DNA of 52,615 bases from assembly GCA_934717895.1 (NCBI GenBank), contig CAKUZO010000002.1:1-52615 (forward strand). Reading direction: 5' to 3'. Within the stretch, counting starts at the first letter, position 1; each line of letters starts with the position of its first letter. Shown piece after piece: positions 1-7,342 of this stretch. This DNA is from an uncultured Candidatus Melainabacteria bacterium. Its GTDB lineage: Bacteria; Cyanobacteriota; Vampirovibrionia; Gastranaerophilales; Gastranaerophilaceae. The position numbers and the translations under genes were made by a program. The notes beneath the pieces were generated by a model. The model was not told the origin of the DNA, made no database searches, and worked only from the letters and a program-made list of their open reading frames with translations.

Positions 1-491
1 CGAATAAGTTAGCAAAACTTGAAGGAAATTCAAACGGCGATGTTTTGTTGCTAGGCAAAGCCGGTGGTTTAGGTTCAAAATGCTCAATTGAGTTAGGCGG
101 AAAATGCCTTACAGCTGCATTCACTCCAAGCCCATTAACAAGAGCTGAGTGCGAAGCTGAAAAAATATACGGTTGTTGGTATGAACGAGACTACTGGGCT
201 GGAGCTGTAAAACAATGTGGGGGAGTATCTAAAATGCCAACTTATGATGATTTAGCAAAACTAGCAACAGAACTCTACAAAGGTAACCCAAAAGTTGGGA
301 AGAATACTATATTTGATAGTCGAATATTCCAATTAGACACCTCAAAAGCCGCATCTCTGGGCTTTGGTAATTCGTCTTTCTGGGTTTGGTCGGGTGAACC
401 GCAATGGACCCGTGGCTTCTATAAAGATGGCACGAGTTGGGACAACTACCACGGCGGCAGTTTGATTCAGGCGATGTGTGTCGGTGAATAA
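1..491 (+). CDS. Partial gene (5' end outside window); C-terminal DUF1566/C-type-lectin-like segment
   Basis: The reading frame is open from base 3 at the left edge to the TAA at 489-491, so only the 3' part of the gene is present (about 162 codons). The visible protein has several Cys residues, a helical stretch (YDDLAKLATELY) and a C-terminal block with FWVWSGE, then F..DGTSW, then a final CVGE. The spacing of W, G and the last C-V resembles the end of DUF1566/FISUMP-type C-type-lectin folds. Those folds occur in secreted or surface proteins and sometimes as targets of diversity-generating retroelements. The last ~120 nt are visibly richer in G+C than the rest of the gene. The function is unknown and the family assignment is by eye only. 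Confidence 0.7.
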   Translation, partial: NKLAKLEGNSNGDVLLLGKAGGLGSKCSIELGGKCLTAAFTPSPLTRAECEAEKIYGCWYERDYWAGAVKQCGGVSKMPTYDDLAKLATELYKGNPKVGKNTIFDSRIFQLDTSKAASLGFGNSSFWVWSGEPQWTRGFYKDGTSWDNYHGGSLIQAMCVGE

Positions 492-564
492 CTTAATCAT
501 TTCATAATTTAATCATTTAGCGTATTCGTAATTTGATAATACAAGCTTATACATTGCTGAATGC

Positions 565-597
565 TAAAAAATCCCCAATTAGGGGATTTTTTATTTT
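565..597 (+). terminator. Rho-independent terminator, probably bidirectional
   Basis: A stem AAAATCCCC / GGGGATTTT with a short AATTA loop is followed by a T-rich run. It lies between the convergent ends of the partial gene at 491 and the minus-strand gene ending at 622, and the A-run on the left would serve the opposite strand. Confidence 0.8.
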
Positions 598-621
598 AGT
601 TAAGATTGTTTAACCTCTAGA

Positions 622-1389
622 TTATATATTATTTTTATTTTTATCGCTTCCGCCTAGAGAAGATAGCAATAATAAGGTTAATGCAACGCCAGCGGCTCCT
701 ATGCCCCATTTGCCAGGGTTTTTCTCAATCGAAGATTGGAGTGATTTCCACCAACTGCTTGTTGTTTCTGTAAGTTTTTCGGTTGGTTTTTTTGCTTTTT
801 CAGCAATAGCACTACCTGTTTCTTTGATTTTTTCGGTTGCCTTGCTGGCTGTTTCTTCTATGGCCTCAATACCTTTTTTAGCGGTTTCTTTAAGAGATTC
901 CATTATTCTTGTAAGTGTTGCTTGTATTTGAGATGTTTGAGAACCCGATGTTGCAACTGCCGAAGTAGTTGCTTTTGGCTTTGGTACATGAACCGCTTGT
1001 GTTGTGGTTGCCGTTACAGGGGCTTTTGGTGGTTTTGGTGCATGAGCTGACTGTGTTGTGGCTGTCGTTGCAGGGGCTGTGGTAGCTTGTTGTGCTGCAT
1101 TTTCAGCGTTTTTAGCAATTATTTGTGCTGCCCTTTCATCTGCAATTACTGCCCCTGATTTTGGCGGTTTAGTATATGTTGTTCCGTGCTCTTGCGCATA
1201 TTGAGACCAAGTATGTTTTTTGCGTGGAGCAATCTGAACTGTGTCATTTGCTAATGGTTGCAAGTTTGAAGAATTGAAATTTTCTAAGAATTTTTGGGCT
1301 TGTGCTTTTGTGTAAAAACATCTTGCCGGTTCTCCTTTCGGTTTTACTTCATATAAACCGTTTGATAATTTAGAAATATTTGTTTCCAT
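622..1389 (-). CDS. Lineage-specific protein with linker, coiled coil and C-terminal membrane anchor
   Basis: 255 aa, not recognised as a named family. Residues 11-37 form a small module (GLYEVKPKGEPARCFYTKAQAQKF) also found in the upstream neighbour. Residues 55-100 form a second shared module (TWSQYAQEHGTTYTKPPKSG). A Thr/Ala/Pro-rich linker spans ~101-150. A Lys/Glu-rich helical, probably coiled-coil stretch spans ~158-222. One hydrophobic segment at 226-246 suggests a C-terminal anchor. There is no signal peptide. The start is supported by a purine-rich AAAGGGGAAAAGG upstream. It lies 32 nt downstream of its paralogue, so the pair probably forms an operon. The shared modules point to a recent duplication with diverged C-termini. 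Confidence 0.75.
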   Translation of the reverse strand: METNISKLSNGLYEVKPKGEPARCFYTKAQAQKFLENFNSSNLQPLANDTVQIAPRKKHTWSQYAQEHGTTYTKPPKSGAVIADERAAQIIAKNAENAAQQATTAPATTATTQSAHAPKPPKAPVTATTTQAVHVPKPKATTSAVATSGSQTSQIQATLTRIMESLKETAKKGIEAIEETASKATEKIKETGSAIAEKAKKPTEKLTETTSSWWKSLQSSIEKNPGKWGIGAAGVALTLLLLSSLGGSDKNKNNI

Positions 1390-1421
1390 AAATATTACCT
1401 TTTCCCCTTTCCTTTTTATAT

Positions 1422-2789
1422 TTATGCTGCAATATTTAAGATGTCGCCTTCATAAATTGGTTTTGTTGTATTCCAATGTTTTTCGTCAAACTCATATTCG
1501 TTCTTCGCAACTAATCTTTCAGTTTCTTTCAAGATTTCTGCATCTGTTGGTTTGTAATTCTCGTCAATTGCTTCGTTTTTAGCAGTTTGAGCTTTTTTGT
1601 ATTCTTCAATTAGATTTTTCTCAGCGATATTCCAGAAAGAATCTCCTTTTTTAACCTTATATTTGCCGTCTTTAAACTCGCCAACGCCTATTTCAGAAGA
1701 TTTTTCAGGTTCTGTTGGAGTTGTCGGAGTTGGAGCTGTTGTATTTGCCGGTGTGTCTTCTTTAACAGGAGCTGTTGCAGCAGTTTCCTTCTTTGGAGCT
1801 TCCGATTTTGGTGTTTCCGGTTTTACAGCGTCGTCTTTTTGGCCGCCTTTGCAAGCTTGAACTGCTGTTATAACTGTACCAATTGCCAAGGCTGTAAGTG
1901 CTCCCCATTTACCTACTTTTTTCAAAGTTTTTAATGTGTTGCTCTTTTTTACGGTTTTGCAGTAGCTTTCATATCGTTTTGCAAGTTCCGGATTATTTTT
2001 TAATTTTAAACTGTTCTGTTGAGTTTTTGTTTTTGTGGCAGTTTGCATTTTGTCTGTGCCAACTGCTTCTGATGTTATCGGAGCCTCTTGGATTGTTGTT
2101 TCCACAGCCGGAGTGTTTGCAATATTGTCTGAAAGATATGAGCTTGTTGGTTCTATATATTTTGGTTTTGTTGGTATACTCGGTGTTAAAGTTATAGTTT
2201 GTTGTGCTGCTTTTTCAGCGTTTTTAGCAATTATTTGTGCTGCTTTTTCATCTGCAATTACTGCCCCTGATTTTGGCGGTTTAGTATATGTTGTTCCGTG
2301 CTCTTGCGCATAATTTGCCCAAGTATATTTTTTGCGTGGAGTAATTTGAACGGTGTTGTTTGTCTGTGGTTGTACTGTTGGTTGTTGGATAGCCGGTTGT
2401 TGAGCAACTGTTGGTTGCGCGTTGGAAACAGTCGGTTGTGCTGTTGGCTGTTGGATAACCGGTTGTTGAACCGCAGTCGGTTGTACTGTTGGTTGTTGGA
2501 TAACCGGTTGTTGAATCGCTGTTGGTCGCGCGTTGAAAACAGAAGCTTGTCCGGTTATTGAATTATGATACTGTCTTTCTGCAAACTTTTGTGCTTGATC
2601 TTTTGAATAAAATACGGCTGTCGGATTGTTTCCAAATTTTACTTTCCATAAGCCATTTTCTTTTTTGACTGCATTATTAACAGCTTCGTTCATTTCATTC
2701 CAATTTATACGCACTCTGGCTTCGTTTTGTTGTGGCGGTACCCATAAATTGCCTGTAAAATTCCAGCCTGTAACATTGTTCAAATCCAT
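1422..2789 (-). CDS. Repeat-linker membrane protein with C-terminal LysM-like domain
   Basis: 455 aa. Residues 43-72 and 152-197 are the two modules shared with the downstream paralogue. Between them lies a Gln/Pro/Thr/Val tandem-repeat linker at ~88-142 (QQPVIQQPT units). A hydrophobic segment at ~294-313 could span the membrane. It is followed by a Pro/Thr/Glu-rich spacer and, at ~376-455, a LysM-like domain (YKVKKGDSFWNIAEKN ... YEGDILNIA) with an insertion between its halves. LysM domains bind peptidoglycan-type glycans, so a cell-wall contact role is inferred. The start ATG has GAGGAAAA upstream. The linker-encoding DNA is itself repetitive and could vary in copy number. Confidence 0.75.
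   Translation of the reverse strand: MDLNNVTGWNFTGNLWVPPQQNEARVRINWNEMNEAVNNAVKKENGLWKVKFGNNPTAVFYSKDQAQKFAERQYHNSITGQASVFNARPTAIQQPVIQQPTVQPTAVQQPVIQQPTAQPTVSNAQPTVAQQPAIQQPTVQPQTNNTVQITPRKKYTWANYAQEHGTTYTKPPKSGAVIADEKAAQIIAKNAEKAAQQTITLTPSIPTKPKYIEPTSSYLSDNIANTPAVETTIQEAPITSEAVGTDKMQTATKTKTQQNSLKLKNNPELAKRYESYCKTVKKSNTLKTLKKVGKWGALTALAIGTVITAVQACKGGQKDDAVKPETPKSEAPKKETAATAPVKEDTPANTTAPTPTTPTEPEKSSEIGVGEFKDGKYKVKKGDSFWNIAEKNLIEEYKKAQTAKNEAIDENYKPTDAEILKETERLVAKNEYEFDEKHWNTTKPIYEGDILNIAA
2370..2530 (-). repeat. In-gene tandem repeat encoding the Gln/Pro linker
   Basis: Imperfect tandem units on the + strand (for example GGTTGTTGGATAACCGGTTG) recur two to four times and encode QQPVIQQPT-type peptides. 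Such arrays can change length by slippage or recombination without breaking the frame. Confidence 0.7.
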
Positions 2790-3099
2790 AATTTTCCTCT
2801 TTTCCTCGTTTTCTTACATTTTTACCAAGATGAAATCAGCCTTCCGCAACGTCTTTGAATAATAAACTCAACTGTTTGCAATCATTCAAAGTCATTTGCA
2901 AAATACTTAATTTTTCATGTTAAAGTGATTAATTATCCCCTTGTACTAATATAAAAACTTTTTTGAGTTGAAAATTGCTTTTTTGAAATTTCGAACGGTA
3001 ATAAAACTTAACATTCTTTTTAAAAGATACGTATGGCAAGAGCTACCGGTTCAATTCTATAATCTTGCTCAATTTAGGAACTTATGCTATAACAAGGTT
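2790..3099. other. Intergenic region between divergent genes
   Basis: 310 bases of AT-rich sequence separate the divergent LysM-like gene and nadK. Apart from the nadK promoter at 3065-3093 and the start signals of the minus gene, nothing recognisable is present. An open frame extends upstream of nadK to 2968 but has no ribosome binding site or domain content. Confidence 0.5.
3065..3099 (+). promoter_or_regulatory. Predicted leaderless promoter of nadK
   Basis: A -35-like TTGCTC (3065-3070), a 17-nt spacer ending in the extended element TGC, and a -10 TATAAC (3088-3093) are followed by 6 nt and then ATG at 3100. Transcription from the usual distance would start on or next to the A of the ATG. 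No Shine-Dalgarno sequence is present. Confidence 0.6.
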
Positions 3100-3894
3100 A
3101 TGAAAAACTTTGCAATTTGCTACAATCAGGAAATATTACATTCAGTAGAAATCAAGGACAAATTAGCTCAAATCCTTGCTCAAAAAGGGGTTATAGCTCA
3201 AATATTAGATATTGATAACCTTAAAGGTGGGTTTGATTTCGTTTTTGTAATCGGCGGCGATGGTACGATTTTAAAGACGGCTAGGTTTTATGCAAAGTTT
3301 AAAACTCCCGTTTTTGGGGTAAATCTTGGACGTTTAGGGTTTCTTTCTCAGTCTTCAAAAGAGGAAATAGAAAAATCTGTCGATAAAATTTTGGCAAATG
3401 AATATATTATTGAAGATAGAATAATGCTTGAAAGCGGGAATTTTACGGCTCTGAATGATTTTGTTATTAAGGGTTGTGACTTTGGAAGGACGTCGAGTTT
3501 TTCATTGAAGATTAATGACAAATTTGTTTGTGATTATTTGGCGGACGGAATTATTGTTTCAACACCGACCGGCTCCACAGCTTACGGGCTTTCGGCAGGA
3601 GGACCAGTTTTGGCTCCGTCGTTAAATGCTTTTGTAATTGTCCCAATTTGCCCTCATACGCTTACTGCAAGACCAATTGTAGTGCCGGATTGTGAAAAAA
3701 TTACAGTTTGTACTGACAAAAAATCAAAGTATGTGCTTTCTACTGATGGACAGGAACTCTTTGAGTTTGACAATGAAATTGAAATAAAAAAATCTGTTTA
3801 TACAGCGAAATTAGCCCTTTTAGGAAATTTTGAGTTCTACTCCATTTTACAAAACAAACTCCATTGGGCAATGCCGCCGGCGTATGCTAAATAA
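3100..3894 (+). CDS. nadK: NAD kinase
   Basis: 264 aa. It phosphorylates NAD+ to NADP+ in the cytoplasm. The diagnostic GGDGT lies at ~52-56, and the second conserved block TPTGSTAYGLSAGGP begins at ~155. The C-terminal TDGQ also matches the family, as does the length. The ATG at 3100 was preferred over an upstream in-frame start because homology begins there and a promoter ends directly before it. The gene stands alone, and a palindromic heptamer element begins right after its stop codon. Confidence 0.93.
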   Translation: MKNFAICYNQEILHSVEIKDKLAQILAQKGVIAQILDIDNLKGGFDFVFVIGGDGTILKTARFYAKFKTPVFGVNLGRLGFLSQSSKEEIEKSVDKILANEYIIEDRIMLESGNFTALNDFVIKGCDFGRTSSFSLKINDKFVCDYLADGIIVSTPTGSTAYGLSAGGPVLAPSLNAFVIVPICPHTLTARPIVVPDCEKITVCTDKKSKYVLSTDGQELFEFDNEIEIKKSVYTAKLALLGNFEFYSILQNKLHWAMPPAYAK

Positions 3895-4009
3895 GTGAGT
3901 GGTGAATTGTGAGTAGTGAATGGAGCATAACAAGTGCTAGTGCACTAGAAATTACTTCCGAGCAACGCGAGTTATTTGAACTACTCACAATTCACCGTTC
4001 ACCACTTAC
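3895..4009. repeat. Heptamer palindrome element, copy 1
   Basis: Left arm: four 7-bp units of the type GTGAATT/GTGAGTA (3895-3922). Right arm: their inverted counterpart at ~3980-4009. The core holds a hairpin AGTGC-TAGT-GCACT (3933-3946), followed by AGAAATTACTTCCGAGC. The core matches the cores of the copies at 51399 and 52290, with a compensatory base-pair change in the stem. Confidence 0.8.
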
Positions 4010-4134
4010 GACCAATAATTATTAATTTTTGTTCATAATTATTCAAATTTTCTTGTACATTTTTTCTATTTAAAATAGTATGTTAGTATATTATAAAGTC
4101 GATAATACTATAATTATATAAAGAGGTAAAAAAA

Positions 4135-5328
4135 GTGGAAAATTTCGTATCAGACATCTTTGCTAAAAAAGATAATTCAGCAAGTAATGATCAAACTCAA
4201 AGACCTCCTGTAAACCCTACTAAAATCAAAGTTATTGGTGTAGGTGGCGGCGGCGGAAATGCTGTTAATCGAATGATTAAAGCCGGTTTATCAGGTGTAG
4301 AATTCTGGTTGATGAATACAGATTTACAGGTTTTGGAATACGGTCAAACAAAGAACAGAATTCAATTAGGTTCTAAATCTACATCAGGACTTGGTGCAGG
4401 CGGAGATCCTTCGGTAGGTGAAAAAGCTGCTGAAGAAGCTCAACAAGAAATCACCGAAGCTCTTGACGGTGCTGATATGGTATTTATCACTGCCGGTATG
4501 GGCGGCGGAACAGGAACAGGTGCTGCTCCGGTTGTTGCTAAAATCGCTAAGGAATTAGGTATTTTGACAATCGCAGTTGTTACTAAACCTTTCAGCTGGG
4601 AAGGTCGTAAAAGACAAAATCAAGCTAACCAAGGTTTGGAAAAACTTAGAGAAGCTGTTGATGCTGTTATCGTTGTTCCTAACGACAAATTGTTGCAAGT
4701 CGTTGATAGACAAGTGTCTTTGACAGAAGCATTCGTAATTGTTGACGAAGTTCTATTGAGAGGTGTTCAAGGTATCTCTGATATCATCACAGTTCCTGGA
4801 CTTATCAACGTTGACTTTGCTGATGTTAAGTGTGTAATGCAAGCTTCTGGCTCTGCATTGATGGGTATTGGTCGCGGTCAAGGTGAAGGAAGAGCTGTTA
4901 AAGCTGCTGAAATCGCTATCAATTCACAATTGCTTGAATCTTCAATCAATGGAGCAACTGGCGTAATCGTTAATATTACAGGTGGACCTGATATGACATT
5001 GCACGAAATCTCAGATGCTGCAAATATTATCCATGATGCAGTTAATGACGACGCAACTGTTATTATCGGTACTGCCGTAAACGAAAATATTCAAGGAGAA
5101 ATCCAAATTACTGTTATTGCAACCGGTTTTGAAATGAAAAACCAACAAAAACCGGAAGAAAAGACAAGTGCTAAGCAATTGAGTGCTTCTGACTTCTTTG
5201 CAGGAACATTCAATAATGGTGCAAATTCTGCAATGCCTTCTCAATCGCAACAAGTAAGAAGAAGTTCAATGCCGGAAGTTTCTTCAAGCTTCACAAACAT
5301 TGAAATTCCAGATTTCTTAAAAAAATAA
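4135..5328 (+). CDS. ftsZ: Cell division GTPase FtsZ
   Basis: 397 aa. This tubulin-like GTPase polymerises into the Z ring at mid-cell. Visible features are the Gly-rich nucleotide loop [13 protein letters not shown] (~36-48), the tubulin signature GGGTGTG (~123-129), the [10 protein letters not shown] region and a variable linker. The C-terminal tail EIPDFLKK is the peptide that normally binds FtsA/ZipA/SepF-type partners. The start is GTG, with AGAGG 8 nt upstream. A -10 TATAAT lies at 4109-4114, giving a short leader. The codon usage looks like that of a highly expressed gene. It is not in a dcw cluster here and is monocistronic, with a strong terminator behind it. Confidence 0.97.
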   Translation: MENFVSDIFAKKDNSASNDQTQRPPVNPTKIKVIGVGGGGGNAVNRMIKAGLSGVEFWLMNTDLQVLEYGQTKNRIQLGSKSTSGLGAGGDPSVGEKAAEEAQQEITEALDGADMVFITAGMGGGTGTGAAPVVAKIAKELGILTIAVVTKPFSWEGRKRQNQANQGLEKLREAVDAVIVVPNDKLLQVVDRQVSLTEAFVIVDEVLLRGVQGISDIITVPGLINVDFADVKCVMQASGSALMGIGRGQGEGRAVKAAEIAINSQLLESSINGATGVIVNITGGPDMTLHEISDAANIIHDAVNDDATVIIGTAVNENIQGEIQITVIATGFEMKNQQKPEEKTSAKQLSASDFFAGTFNNGANSAMPSQSQQVRRSSMPEVSSSFTNIEIPDFLKK

Positions 5329-5362
5329 TTCACACTAATTGAAGTGAAGTATGAAAAAGTTT

Positions 5363-5390
5363 AAGAGGTGATTCGTTCACCTCTTTTTTT
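5363..5390 (+). terminator. Terminator of ftsZ
   Basis: A perfect 9-bp stem AAGAGGTGA / TCACCTCTT with loop TTCGT is followed by seven T. It lies 34 nt after the ftsZ stop codon. Confidence 0.9.
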
Positions 5391-5490
5391 ACGTGAAAAT
5401 TAATAATAAGTGTAATTAAGTCAATATTAAAAATTGTAAAATTGCTACTGATGTAATACTTTGGATTGATGAATTTTTGTAAAAAAGTGG

Positions 5491-5496
5491 TATAAT
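5491..5496 (+). promoter_or_regulatory. Promoter of the R3H ATPase gene
   Basis: TATAAT is preceded by the extended element TGG. A possible -35 TTGATG lies at 5466-5471. Transcription would begin near 5503, leaving a leader of roughly 115 nt before the ATG at 5620. No known riboswitch was recognised in that leader. Confidence 0.5.
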
Positions 5497-5619
5497 ATAA
5501 ATAGAAAGGTGAATTGAGTTTATAAAAAATAAATATTAGTTTCGCTGCGGGTGCGGAATTGTAATCAGCCGATAATTATTTTGTTATATATACAAAATAT
5601 CAGAAAGGCAGAAAAGAAA

Positions 5620-7251
5620 ATGAGCAACTTACAATTTCAAAACGACTTAGACCGATTGACAGAAGTTTTACCCGAAAAGGTAAAAAAGCACATCTCTTAT
5701 GAAAAAATGGAAGATGTAATCGAAATTGTCTTGGATATCGGCAGAACCCCGGAAATTCGTCATGCCGGCGGAAAGATTGAGTATCTTGGCGACGAGTTTG
5801 TGACAGATGAAGATATAAATTATATTACGAGTCGAATTCAAGAATTTACGTCAGATAATAGGTCTGGTATTCCCGGAACTCTTCACCGTATCAGTGCGAT
5901 TAGAAACAGACAAGGGAAGGTTATTGGCTTGACTTGCCGTATCGGTCGTGTTGTAACAGGTACGATTGCTTGTATAAAAGATATTTGTATGATGAACAAA
6001 AGTATTTTGTTCCTCGGACGCCCTGGTGTCGGTAAAACGACAAAATTAAGAGAAATTTCTCGTCTTGTTGCCGATGAACTTGGGAAACGAGTTGTCATTG
6101 TAGATACTTCAAACGAAATTGCGGGCGATGGAGATACTCCGCACCCTGCAATCGGGCATGCACGTCGTATGCAAGTTACTCAGCCCGAGTTTCAGAAGGA
6201 TATTATGATTGAGGCGGTTGAAAATCACACCCCTGAGGTTATCGTTGTCGATGAAATTGGTACAGAGGCAGAAGCACAAGCCGCACGTACCATTGCAGAA
6301 CGTGGGGTTATGTTGATTGCAACCGCTCACGGTAATAGTTTGGAAAACCTTATCAAAAACCCGACATTGTCGGATTTGGTCGGTGGAATTCAATCCGTTA
6401 CATTGGGTGATGATGAGGCTAAACGAAGAGCTTCACAAAAAACGGTTTTGGAGCGTGAAAAACAACCGACTTTTGATGTTGTAATTGAAATTTTAGACAG
6501 AAATACGCTTGCAGTCTACAAAGATACGGCAGAAGCGGTTGATTATATTTTGAGAGGTTGGCCGATTAGACCAGAGATTAGAAAGGTTGATAAGTCTTAT
6601 GAAGGCGAAATACCTTTGATAAATCCACAAAAATCTGAACCCACAATTACTGATATACCCAAAGAAATCAACAAATTGGAACAAAAAATTCAGCCCGAAC
6701 ATAATACGGACAGTTTGAAATTTTCGTTTTCAAGACAAAAATATGTAGATGAAGTAAAAGGATTTAAGAAGATTTATCTTTATGCGGTTTCAAGAACGAT
6801 TGTGGAAAAAGTAATCGAACGCTTGAACTTGAATGCAGAAATTACTCGCAACTTAGATGAGGCAGATATTGTTATTGCTCACAAAAACTTTATCAAAGGT
6901 GGAGCAAAAGTTTTGAGTACTGCAAACGATTACAGATTGCAGATATTTTATGTAAAAACAAATTCTATGGCTCAAATTCAAAAGGTTTTGAAAGAAGCAT
7001 TGCAAATTACAGAAGCATCTGAAACTCTTTGCGGATATTATGATGATGCAGAAAGAGCTTTGGACGAGGCAAAAGCTGCTATTAATAAAATTCTTGCCGG
7101 AACCGAATCAGTTGAATTGCAACCTCAAAATCAACATATTAGAAAACTTCAACACGAACTTGTAGAACAACATAATATGACGAGCAAGTCAATTGGGGAA
7201 GGCACAAACAGACACTTGCGGATAGTTGGCGGAAAAGATTTTCACAATTAA
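5620..7251 (+). CDS. AAA ATPase with C-terminal R3H domain (Ycf45/SpoIIIAA-like)
   Basis: 543 aa. An N-terminal region precedes a P-loop ATPase core with Walker A GRPGVGKTT (~133-141) and Walker B VIVVDEIG (~207-214), similar to SpoIIIAA and secretion-type ATPases. The C-terminus has an R3H-like single-strand nucleic-acid-binding motif (IRKLQHELVEQHN ... EGTNRHLRI). This ATPase+R3H layout is typical of cyanobacterial and plastid Ycf45 proteins, whose exact role is unclear. The ATG at 5620 was preferred over the in-frame GTG at 5551 because AGAAAGG lies just upstream and homology begins there. It follows ftsZ but has its own promoter. Confidence 0.88.
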   Translation: MSNLQFQNDLDRLTEVLPEKVKKHISYEKMEDVIEIVLDIGRTPEIRHAGGKIEYLGDEFVTDEDINYITSRIQEFTSDNRSGIPGTLHRISAIRNRQGKVIGLTCRIGRVVTGTIACIKDICMMNKSILFLGRPGVGKTTKLREISRLVADELGKRVVIVDTSNEIAGDGDTPHPAIGHARRMQVTQPEFQKDIMIEAVENHTPEVIVVDEIGTEAEAQAARTIAERGVMLIATAHGNSLENLIKNPTLSDLVGGIQSVTLGDDEAKRRASQKTVLEREKQPTFDVVIEILDRNTLAVYKDTAEAVDYILRGWPIRPEIRKVDKSYEGEIPLINPQKSEPTITDIPKEINKLEQKIQPEHNTDSLKFSFSRQKYVDEVKGFKKIYLYAVSRTIVEKVIERLNLNAEITRNLDEADIVIAHKNFIKGGAKVLSTANDYRLQIFYVKTNSMAQIQKVLKEALQITEASETLCGYYDDAERALDEAKAAINKILAGTESVELQPQNQHIRKLQHELVEQHNMTSKSIGEGTNRHLRIVGGKDFHN

Positions 7252-7342
7252 TTTTTTAAAATAAAACTATACATATTTCTTTTTTCATGATACAATACGC
7301 ACATCAAAAGTGTTTATTATATGAATATGAAAGGAGAATAAC

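Noticed and set aside
2035..2561. Plus-strand open frames antisense to the LysM-like gene
   Set aside because: They are shadows of a low-complexity coding sequence, with Leu/Asn/Arg repeats mirroring the minus-strand Gln/Pro repeats.
2968..3099. N-terminal 44-codon extension of NAD kinase
   Set aside because: It has no ribosome binding site and no family similarity, and it contains the promoter directly ahead of the ATG at 3100.
5500..5620. Riboswitch in the leader of the R3H ATPase gene
   Set aside because: No known aptamer motif or strong pairing was found by eye; the leader is simply ~115 nt long.
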